Position numbers and translations under genes: made by a program. A DNA stretch of 64,000 bases from Aquabacterium sp. OR-4. GTDB lineage: Bacteria; Pseudomonadota; Gammaproteobacteria; Burkholderiales; Burkholderiaceae_C. Position 1 is the first letter of the stretch, and each line of letters opens with the position of its first letter. The notes under the pieces were generated by a model that made no database searches, was not told the origin of the DNA, and saw only the letters and a list, made by a program, of their open reading frames with translations. Shown here one piece after another: positions 20,491 to 27,648 of this stretch. Where the stretch lies: the NCBI RefSeq assembly GCF_025290835.2, contig NZ_JAOCQD020000001.1, forward strand, positions 2,790,001 through 2,854,000, given 5' to 3'.

Positions 20491-20514
20491 GTTGGCGCAG
20501 TGGCCGGCGCCAAC
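20491..20514 (+). other. inverted repeat upstream of the RIO kinase gene
   Basis: GTTGGCGC and GCGCCAAC form a perfect 8-bp stem with an 8-base loop, ending 34 bp before the RIO kinase start codon. It may be a regulator site or a leader hairpin. The rest of the 220-bp gap to the AraC gene shows nothing else convincing apart from a short CCCCGG/CCGGGG repeat. Confidence 0.3.
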
Positions 20515-20548
20515 GCCGCAGCGCGCGGCCGTGACCGAGAATCGGGCC

Positions 20549-21388
20549 ATGAAATCTCCCCCCCGCCTGCAGGTGCTGATCGACGAGGGCCTGATCGACG
20601 GCGTGACGCGCCAGCTGAAAAGCGGCAAGGAAGCCGATGTCTACGTGGTGCGCGTGGGCGACGACACGCTGGCCGCCAAGGTCTACAAAGAGGCGCAAAA
20701 GCGCGGCTTTCGCCAGGCGGTGGATTACACCGAGAACCGCAAGGTGCGCAACAGCCGCCAGGCGCGCGCCATGGCCAAGGGCACGCGCTACGGCCGCGAG
20801 CAGCAGGAAGCCGCCTGGCAGAGCGCCGAGGTCGATGCGCTGTACCGCCTGGCCGCGGCCGGTGTGCGCGTGCCGCGGCCGATCAACTTCCACGAGGGCG
20901 TGCTGCTGATGGAGCTGGTGGTCAATGCCGCGGGCGACGCCGCGCCGCGCCTGAATGACCTGCAGTTCAGCCCCGCCGATGCACAGCGCCACCACGATGC
21001 GCTGGTGCGCGAGGTGGTGCGCATGCTGGCCGCCGGCGTGGTGCACGGCGACCTGTCCGAGTTCAACATCCTGCTGGCCGCCGACGGCCCGGTGATCATC
21101 GACCTGCCGCAGGCGGTGGACGCCGCCGGCAACAACCATGCGCCGCGCATGCTGATGCGCGACGTGGACAACCTGCGCCGCTTCTTCGGCCAGTTTGCGC
21201 CCGCGCTGCTGGCCACGCGCTACGGGCCCGAGATCTGGTCGCTGTATGCCGGCGGCCTGCTGCAGCCCGACACGCCGCTGACCGGCCGCTACCAGCCCCA
21301 GGCCGGCGCGGTCGACCTGGGCGCCGTGCTGCGCGAGATCGAGGACGCCCGGCGCGAGGAGACCGAGCGCCTGCAGCGCCTGATGTGA
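20549..21388 (+). CDS. RIO1-family serine/threonine protein kinase
   Basis: A 279-residue atypical kinase of the RIO1 type. The ATP-binding loop is KSGKEADVYVVRVGDDTLAAKVYK, the catalytic loop is HGDLSEFNIL with Asp168, and the metal-binding Asp185 lies in IIDLPQ. Archaeal and eukaryotic RIO kinases act in small-subunit ribosome maturation; the role of bacterial homologues is poorly known. The ATG at 20549 gives the usual start. It ends against the next gene (GTG at 21385 overlaps its stop by four bases; ATG at 21400 follows by 11), so the two are almost surely cotranscribed. Confidence 0.9.
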   Translation: MKSPPRLQVLIDEGLIDGVTRQLKSGKEADVYVVRVGDDTLAAKVYKEAQKRGFRQAVDYTENRKVRNSRQARAMAKGTRYGREQQEAAWQSAEVDALYRLAAAGVRVPRPINFHEGVLLMELVVNAAGDAAPRLNDLQFSPADAQRHHDALVREVVRMLAAGVVHGDLSEFNILLAADGPVIIDLPQAVDAAGNNHAPRMLMRDVDNLRRFFGQFAPALLATRYGPEIWSLYAGGLLQPDTPLTGRYQPQAGAVDLGAVLREIEDARREETERLQRLM

Positions 21389-21399
21389 CCCCACCGGCC

Positions 21400-22350
21400 A
21401 TGGCCCCGGCGCTGAAGTACCTGCAGGGCTACCCGCCGGCCTTGCTGGCCCAGGTGCGCGCGCTGATCGACGCCGGCCGCCTGGCCCAGGTGGTGGCCGA
21501 GCGCCACCCCGAGCCCAACCTGATCCGCAGCGAGCGCGCGCTGTACGAGCATGTCAGCGAGATGAAGGCGCGCCACATGCGCAGCGCGCCACCGCTGGCC
21601 AAGGTGGTGTTCGACCCGCAGCTGCACATCCTGAAGAACGCGCTGGGCACGCACACCGCGGTGTCGCGCGTGCAGGGCCGCCGGCTCGAGGCGCGGCGCG
21701 AGATCCGCATCGCCACGCTGTTCAAGGACGCGCCGGCCAGCTTCATGCGCATGATCGTGGTGCACGAGCTGGCGCACCTGAAGGAGCGCGAGCACGACAA
21801 GGCCTTTTACGCGCTGTGCCGGCACATGGCGGCCGACTACCACCAGCTCGAGTTCGACCTGCGGCTGTGGCTCACCGCGCAGGAGCTGCCGGGCGCCGGC
21901 CCGGCGCAGGCCGCCGCGGCGGCAGGCCACGCCAGCGGCATCCAGCCCGGCACCTTGCAGGCCTACCGCGAAACCGACTACCGGGTGCAGGGCCCGGTGC
22001 CGTTCACGCTGCGCATCGGCGAGCCCAGCGCGGCGCTGGCCGCGGCCCACGCCCGCCACGGCGTTGATTGCAGCGCCTATGTCAGCGCCTGCAACCCGCT
22101 GGGCCGGCCGCTGGGCGAGCGCGACAACGCCGAGCGCCATGCCGCGCTGGGCCGCGAGCTGGCCGACCGCGGCCTGGCCAGCCTGCCCGGCATTGGCCAG
22201 CACCCCACCGGCGACTGGCCGGGCGAGCCCAGCCACCTGGTGTTCGGGCTCGACTGCGAGGCGGCACGCCGGCTCGGCCAGCGTCTGGCGCAAAACGCCA
22301 TCGTCTGGTGCGGCGCCGACGCCGTGCCGCGGCTCGAACTGCTCAGGTAG
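21400..22350 (+). CDS. YgjP-type metallopeptidase fused to DUF3293
   Basis: A 316-residue two-domain protein. The N-terminal ~170 residues match the YgjP/DUF45 zinc metallopeptidase family very well: YLQGYPPALLAQVRALI at the start, LHILKNALGTHTAVSRVQG, and the zinc site H122-E123-x-x-H126 with His132 (HELAHLKEREH). After an Ala-rich linker (about 170-190), the rest resembles DUF3293 (YVSACNPLGRPLGERDNAERH ... GDWPGEPSHLVFGL ... QNAIVWCG). These domains are normally separate proteins, so this is a fusion. A GTG at 21385 would overlap the RIO kinase stop; the ATG at 21400 matches YgjP proteins better. The function is unknown. Confidence 0.85.
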   Translation: MAPALKYLQGYPPALLAQVRALIDAGRLAQVVAERHPEPNLIRSERALYEHVSEMKARHMRSAPPLAKVVFDPQLHILKNALGTHTAVSRVQGRRLEARREIRIATLFKDAPASFMRMIVVHELAHLKEREHDKAFYALCRHMAADYHQLEFDLRLWLTAQELPGAGPAQAAAAAGHASGIQPGTLQAYRETDYRVQGPVPFTLRIGEPSAALAAAHARHGVDCSAYVSACNPLGRPLGERDNAERHAALGRELADRGLASLPGIGQHPTGDWPGEPSHLVFGLDCEAARRLGQRLAQNAIVWCGADAVPRLELLR

Positions 22351-22411
22351 CGGCTGCGCCCGCCAGCGCGCCACCCGGCGGCGGCTGCGCCCGCCGGCTC
22401 GCCATCCGGCG
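22350..22411 (+). repeat. two-copy 31-bp tandem repeat between convergent genes
   Basis: Two adjacent imperfect copies starting GCGGCTGCGCCCGCC (22350-22380 and 22381-22411) fill the gap between the YgjP-DUF3293 gene and the convergent TupA-like gene. The first copy begins on the last base of the stop codon. There is no T-rich terminator, though the region must hold both transcript ends. Confidence 0.5.
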
Positions 22412-22420
22412 GCGGCGCGC

Positions 22421-23281
22421 CTACTTGCCCGCGTTCGGAAAAAACAGCTGCTCGCCGCCGATCTTGTAGCCCGCGATCTGGGCCTGGCCGGCCGGCGAGA
22501 CCACCCAGTCGGCAAACTGCTGGGCCAGTGCCCGCTTCACATGGGCATGGCGGGCCGGGTTGACCCCCATCACGCCGTACTGGTTGAACAGGCGCGCATC
22601 GCCCTGCACCAGCACCGCCAGCTCGCCACGGTTCTTGAAGCTGAGCCAGGTGCCGCGGTCGGTCAGCACATGGCCGTTCAGCGAGGCGGCCATGTTCAGC
22701 GCCGGGCCCATGCCGCAGCCGCATTCCTTGTAGCCGGCCGGGCGTGTGGCGGCCAGATCGATGCCGGCCGCCTTCCAGTAGCGCAGCTCGGCGGCGTGGG
22801 TGCCGCTCTTGTCGCCACGCGAGACAAAGGCCGCCGGGCTGGCCGCCAGCTTCTTCAGCGCGCCCAGCACGTCGCCGCCGCCCAGGCCCAGCGGATCGCT
22901 GCGGGGGCCGACCACGACGAAGTCGTTGTACATCACCGGCAGGCGCCTGAGGCCGAAGCCGTCGGCCACGAACTTCTCCTCGGCCGCCTGGTCGTGCACG
23001 AACACCACATCGGCATCGCCGCGGCGCGCCATGTCGAGCGCCTGGCCGGTGCCCAGCGCCACCACCCGCACCTCGATGCCGCTGGCCGCCTTGAAGGCCG
23101 GCAGCAGGTGGGTGAACAGGCCGCTCTGCTCGGTGGAGGTGGTGGAGGCCATCACGATGTGCGGCGCCTGGGCCCGGGCCGCCGGCGCCATGCCCAGGCC
23201 TGCAGCGGCCAGCACACCGGCCATGGCCCACCCGGCCGCCCATCGCCCCAGTTTTCGCCCCGGCTGTCGCCTCGACACCAT
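22421..23281 (-). CDS. TupA-like tungstate/molybdate substrate-binding protein (orphan)
   Basis: A 286-residue periplasmic binding protein with a long Sec signal (GWAMAGVLAAAGLGMAPAARAQA). The mature start PHIVMASTTSTEQSGLFTHLLPAF has the S-T-T-S-T anion-binding motif of TupA/WtpA-type proteins. SRGDKSGTH in the middle is also typical. It should bind tungstate or molybdate, but no permease or ATPase for it is present. The ATG at 23281 has a GGGGAG ribosome site seven bases upstream. It is the last gene of the long minus-strand glucan cluster, 131 bp past the phosphorylase; membership in that transcript is uncertain. Confidence 0.8.
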   Translation of the reverse strand: MVSRRQPGRKLGRWAAGWAMAGVLAAAGLGMAPAARAQAPHIVMASTTSTEQSGLFTHLLPAFKAASGIEVRVVALGTGQALDMARRGDADVVFVHDQAAEEKFVADGFGLRRLPVMYNDFVVVGPRSDPLGLGGGDVLGALKKLAASPAAFVSRGDKSGTHAAELRYWKAAGIDLAATRPAGYKECGCGMGPALNMAASLNGHVLTDRGTWLSFKNRGELAVLVQGDARLFNQYGVMGVNPARHAHVKRALAQQFADWVVSPAGQAQIAGYKIGGEQLFFPNAGK

Positions 23282-23412
23282 CGCGTACTCCCCAAGCATC
23301 CGGCGCCACCGCCGGTCGGCGCGGATTCTTGCGAGTTCGCGGCCTGGCGGCGATATGTTCGGCGCTGCATAGTCGGGCGCAGGCCGTCTGGCCGGCGCGC
23401 CCGCCGCGGCCA

Positions 23413-26400
23413 TCAACCCAGGGTGATGCCGAGCTGCCGCGCACCACCGGCCAGGGCGCCGCGCAGCGTGTGCACCGCCACCTCGGCCGCGCCGGTACGG
23501 TAGGGATTGGCCCCGCGCACAAAGGCCAGCGGCTGGCCATCCAGCGTGATGGCCAGCGGGCCATGGCCCAGCGGGCCGACGCGGTAGACGATCTCGACCT
23601 CGATGCCGTCCAGCAAGGGCAGGCGCGCGCGCAGGCCGTCGAGCTCGGGCGGCAGCACCGGGTCGAAGACCAGGGTGGCGGCCTCGCGGCGCACGCCCAG
23701 CAGGTGGCCGATGACCAGGCCGATGGCGATGCCCGGGCCGCTGGAGTAGACGCGCCAGCCGCCGTCCAGCGCCACCTCGCCGCGGGCAATGCGCGGGTAG
23801 TCGCGCTGGGCCTCGTAGCGGTCGGCAAAAGCCGCGTCCGAGCTCGAGTAGTAGCAGTTGGCCTGGCGGCGCGTGGCCTGCGGCAGCCGTGCCGGCAGAT
23901 CGATCGGGTGGATCAGCGCCAGGGCCGCCCAGAAGCGCCGGGCCTCGCCCAGGTGGGCCAGGGCCTCGGCCCAGCGCAGATGGGCATGGGTGTACATCAC
24001 GCCGATCTCGCGGCCGAAGAAGGCGCTGCTCTCGGCGCGCTGGAACAGCTGCTCGGGGCCGCCGCGGTAGGGCATGGGCCGGTCGAACAGGCGTGCGCCG
24101 TCGGGCCCGCTGAGCTGGGCCTCCACCCGGGCCAGGTGGGCGCGGGCCTGGTCGGCGCTGAGCATGTCCTCCAGCATCGCGTGCATCATCGGCAGCAGGC
24201 TGGCCTGCACGCCGGTCAGCGCATCGGCCGGATGCAGCAGCGGCTGCGGCGCCTGCCCGGGCGTGAACAGCACATAGCCGGCCACCACGCCGTCGATCAG
24301 CAGCAGGCGCTGGAAATCGGCGCGCACCGCGGCGGCCTCGGTGGCAAAGGCGCGCGCCTCGTCGGCGCGGCCCAACGCCTGCAGGGCGCGGGCCAGGGTG
24401 CCGAGGGTCTGGTGGTGCAGGGTCACGGTCCAGGCGCTGCACAGGTGCTCGCGCAGCGCCGGATCGGCGGGCTGCAGCGAGTCGTTCCAGTCGCCATGGC
24501 CGTAGGCGGCCAGCGCCGTGCCCTGGATGCGCCGGCCGGCAATCACCGCCAGCGCGCGCTGCACATGCTGCCAGACGGTGCCGGTCTCGGCGGTGGACGC
24601 GTCGCTGGCGTGATAGGCCACCGGCGTGTCGAGCAGGCCGGCGTCGCCACTGGCCAGCAGGTAGCGCGCCAGGCCCAGCAGCGGCCAGAACACGATGTCG
24701 CCATGCGCGTCGCCGGCGCGGATGTGGCGCTCGCGCTCGAAGAACATGAACCACTGCGGCCAGTCGCCGTCCACCGCCTGGGCGGCAAACACGCGCAGCA
24801 GCAGATCGCGCACCGGCGCGGTCTGGCCCAGCGCCAGCAGCATCTCCAGCGGGCCCTGGCACACATCGCGCGTGCCCCAGCCGCCGCCCGAGAACTGCTC
24901 GAGCCCGCGCGGCGACAGGTAGTGCACCAGCGCGTTGTGGCGGTACCAGGGCAGGATCTCGGCCAGCTGCGCCAGCGCCTGCGCCGCCGCGCCCTGGCCC
25001 GGCGGCTGCAGCTGCGGCAGCGGCAGATCGAGCGCCGGCACGCCGGTCTCGGCCAGCAGCTCGCCGCGCAGCAGCAGCCCGGCCTGCCGGCTGGCCTCGA
25101 GCCGCAGGCACACGAAGGGCGCTCCACGCGGGGCGCCATCGGCATGCAGCAGGCCATCGCCACCCACCTCGGCCAGCAGCGTGCCCGGCATCGGCTCGAT
25201 GACGAAGCGGCCCTGCGCAAAACGCGCGTGCAGCTCGCTGCCGGCCGGCACCGGCACCACCACGCCGGCCGCGCCGGGCTGCCACTGCCAGCCGATGGGC
25301 AGGGGCACCGCGCCATCGTCACCGGCCAGCGCCACCTGGTGCGACACCAGCCACTGCAGCGGCGGGCCCTGCAGCACCTGCAGCTGCAGGCTCAGCGCAT
25401 GCGGGCGATGCTGCACGCCCGCGCCAACCTCGATCAGGCCGCCGGCGTGGCGGTACAGCCAGCGGCAGCGCCCGGCCTCGATGGCAAAGGCCGAGGGCGT
25501 GCCCAGCAGCTGCCAGGGCGCCGCCGCCGACTCGCGCACGAACACGCGCTGGCCACCGGCGCGAAACTGCCCCCAGCTGCCACGCTGGGTGGACAGGAAG
25601 CGGTTGATGCTGACATGGCCCTGGGTGAGCATCGAATGGAACACGCCGCTCATCCACACCGTGCTGGTGAGCGCCGCCTCGTCGGGCACGCCGTGGCGGC
25701 CGCTGCGCAGCAGATGGCCGTGCGGGCGCAGCACCTGCGCCTCCTTGGCCTGCAGCACCACATGGCAGGGGTCGTCGGCCGGGCCGCAAAAAAAGCTCAG
25801 CAAGGCGCCACCGGCGTCGTGCTCGGCATGGCGCCGCGCCGGGCCGAACAGGCCGTCGAGCTCGGCCCCGGCCAGCGCCTGGGTGGCCAGCAGCGCTGCG
25901 GTGCCAAACAGCGAGGCCTGGGCCGGTGGCCGCGGGTCGGCGGCAGCGGCCCACACCGGCGCCTGCGCCTCGGGCAGGGCCAATACGGCGTCCACCTCGG
26001 CCAGGTCGGCCGCGCCGCTGGCCGCCGGGTGATCGGCCCTGACCCGCATGAACAGGCCCAGCCGGCCCGCCTGGCCCGGCGCCAGGGTCAGTGGCGCCAG
26101 CTGCAGTGCGGCCAGTGCATGCTCGTGCTGCAGGCGCTGGCCGGGCAGGCCTTGGGCCACGCCCTGCGGCAGCTGGCCGGCACGCTGGGCGGCGCCCGCC
26201 ACCTGGCGCAGATCGGTGGCATACGACAGCGCACCGTCCACCGACGACCACGGCGCCCCCAGCGCACCCATCAGCGCCCAGGGGTGGCGGCCGGCCACCG
26301 CCAGGTTCTGCCGCGCCGCCAGCACGGTGCCGCAGCGCAGGTGCTGCAGCGGCGCCAGATCGAGGTAATGGCTGACGTAGTGCTCGTTGAGCCGGATGCC

Positions 26401-26850
26401 GGCGTAGGCGCTCAGCCCCAGATCCTGCACCTGCAGCAGATCGACCGTGATCGGCGCCGGGCCGCTGTTGTGCAGCGCCAGGTGCCAGAACCAGGTGGCG
26501 GTGTCGCTGCTAGCACCGGCCACGCACTGCAGGCGCAGGTGCAGGGCCAGGCCCAGCCAGTGGCCGCACCAGTCGGCCCGGTGCGCGTCGTCGCCCGGCT
26601 GCAGCCGCAGCACGCCGCCCGGCCCCAGCAGGGCCGTGGCGGCCCGCGCCGCCGCGCCGCCATGGGTGTGGCGCAGCCACAGGTTGGCCGGGCCGGCTTC
26701 CAGCGCCTGGGCCATGAACAGGTTGACCGTGACGCCCAGCGCGTCGATGCGCTGCAGCGCGCCATGGCCGGCCAGCGTGATGTCCAGGCCGCCGCCGCCG
26801 TGCAGGTGGCGCAGGGGCGGTGGCGAGGTGACGGAAGGGATCGAGGCCAT
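23413..26850 (-). CDS. GH94 glycoside phosphorylase, probable 1,2-beta-oligoglucan phosphorylase
   Basis: A 1145-residue protein of the GH94 (former GT36) phosphorylases, without a signal peptide. N-terminal beta-sandwich regions precede an (alpha/alpha)6 barrel from about residue 640, which carries GGGWGTRDVCQGP, the acid motif G-D-W-N-D (786-790) and YSSGPGIAIG. Cellobiose phosphorylases are about 800 residues; a length of ~1100 is instead typical of 1,2-beta-oligoglucan (sophoro-oligosaccharide) phosphorylases. Such an enzyme would split imported oligomers with phosphate to glucose-1-phosphate, sparing ATP. This fits the GH144-type glucanase and sugar importer in the same gene row. The family is firm; linkage specificity is inferred. 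Confidence 0.85.
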   Translation of the reverse strand: MASIPSVTSPPPLRHLHGGGGLDITLAGHGALQRIDALGVTVNLFMAQALEAGPANLWLRHTHGGAAARAATALLGPGGVLRLQPGDDAHRADWCGHWLGLALHLRLQCVAGASSDTATWFWHLALHNSGPAPITVDLLQVQDLGLSAYAGIRLNEHYVSHYLDLAPLQHLRCGTVLAARQNLAVAGRHPWALMGALGAPWSSVDGALSYATDLRQVAGAAQRAGQLPQGVAQGLPGQRLQHEHALAALQLAPLTLAPGQAGRLGLFMRVRADHPAASGAADLAEVDAVLALPEAQAPVWAAAADPRPPAQASLFGTAALLATQALAGAELDGLFGPARRHAEHDAGGALLSFFCGPADDPCHVVLQAKEAQVLRPHGHLLRSGRHGVPDEAALTSTVWMSGVFHSMLTQGHVSINRFLSTQRGSWGQFRAGGQRVFVRESAAAPWQLLGTPSAFAIEAGRCRWLYRHAGGLIEVGAGVQHRPHALSLQLQVLQGPPLQWLVSHQVALAGDDGAVPLPIGWQWQPGAAGVVVPVPAGSELHARFAQGRFVIEPMPGTLLAEVGGDGLLHADGAPRGAPFVCLRLEASRQAGLLLRGELLAETGVPALDLPLPQLQPPGQGAAAQALAQLAEILPWYRHNALVHYLSPRGLEQFSGGGWGTRDVCQGPLEMLLALGQTAPVRDLLLRVFAAQAVDGDWPQWFMFFERERHIRAGDAHGDIVFWPLLGLARYLLASGDAGLLDTPVAYHASDASTAETGTVWQHVQRALAVIAGRRIQGTALAAYGHGDWNDSLQPADPALREHLCSAWTVTLHHQTLGTLARALQALGRADEARAFATEAAAVRADFQRLLLIDGVVAGYVLFTPGQAPQPLLHPADALTGVQASLLPMMHAMLEDMLSADQARAHLARVEAQLSGPDGARLFDRPMPYRGGPEQLFQRAESSAFFGREIGVMYTHAHLRWAEALAHLGEARRFWAALALIHPIDLPARLPQATRRQANCYYSSSDAAFADRYEAQRDYPRIARGEVALDGGWRVYSSGPGIAIGLVIGHLLGVRREAATLVFDPVLPPELDGLRARLPLLDGIEVEIVYRVGPLGHGPLAITLDGQPLAFVRGANPYRTGAAEVAVHTLRGALAGGARQLGITLG

Positions 26851-26901
26851 GGGCGGTGCGGATCGGTGGAAACGGAGATCGGGCCGGACGCAGCCGGTGG
26901 C

Positions 26902-27636
26902 TCAGCGCCGCACCTGGGCCAGCAGCCAGGGCTGCAGCGCGGGGTCGTTGTAGGCGGGGGTCCAGCTGTCGTGGCCGACGCCGGGGTAGACGATCAGCTC
27001 GGCCTGCCCGCCGCAGGCCTGCAGCGCCGCCACCGGCGCCTGCTGGGCGGCCAGCGGCACCACGCTGTCGGCGTCGCCATGGTAGGCGCGCACCGGCACC
27101 GCGCGGGCGGCGCACACCGTGCGCGCGTCGGCGTAGCCGCACACCGGCGCAATGGCCGCCAGATCCTGCGGATGGGCGGCGGCCCAGTCCCACACGCCGG
27201 CGCCGCCCAGGCTCAGGCCGCTGGCCAGCACCCGCGTGGCATCGATGTGCCAGCCCTGGCGCAAGGCGCCGAGCAGGGCATGCAGCGCGTCGGGCTGCCA
27301 GCGGCGGCCGGCGTCGAGCTGTGGCGAGCACATCAGCCACGGGTAGCTGCGGCCGGCCCGGGCATGCCGCGGCGGGCCGTGCGCGGCCACGCGCTCGAGT
27401 TCGCTCCCGCGCTCGCCCGAGCCATGCAGAAACACCAGCAGCGGCCAGGGCCGGCCCTGCGTCGCGTAGCCCGCGGGCTCGTAGAGCCAGCAGCGCACCG
27501 GCTCGGCCAGGCCGGGCACGGCCAGCGCCAGCGCGCGCTGGCTGCCGGCATGGGCGCTGGGTGGGGCCGGCGGCTCGAGCAGGGCGCAGCCGCCCGCCAG
27601 GGCGGGGGCTGACAGCAGCAGATGGCGGCGTTGCAT
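26902..27636 (-). CDS. alpha/beta-hydrolase lipoprotein esterase
   Basis: A 244-residue alpha/beta-hydrolase of the polyhydroxybutyrate depolymerase/CE1-like esterase type. The signal (MQRRHLLLSAPALAGGC) has a lipobox-like A-G-G-C, suggesting a periplasm-facing lipoprotein. The triad is visible: Ser in GLSLGGAG, Asp in HGDADSVVP and His in GVGHDSWTP. The oxyanion-loop HGSGERGSE follows the first strand. It lies 12 bp past the toroid enzyme gene and 51 bp before the GH94 gene. A role in removing ester substituents (succinyl or acetyl) from the glucan is plausible but unproven. Confidence 0.83.
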   Translation of the reverse strand: MQRRHLLLSAPALAGGCALLEPPAPPSAHAGSQRALALAVPGLAEPVRCWLYEPAGYATQGRPWPLLVFLHGSGERGSELERVAAHGPPRHARAGRSYPWLMCSPQLDAGRRWQPDALHALLGALRQGWHIDATRVLASGLSLGGAGVWDWAAAHPQDLAAIAPVCGYADARTVCAARAVPVRAYHGDADSVVPLAAQQAPVAALQACGGQAELIVYPGVGHDSWTPAYNDPALQPWLLAQVRR

Positions 27637-27648
27637 CGTGGGGGGCTT

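Noticed and set aside
23329..27612. A 1427-codon plus-strand frame opposite the GH94 and esterase genes
   Set aside because: It is a shadow frame; the minus-strand products carry clear catalytic motifs and the plus-strand product does not.
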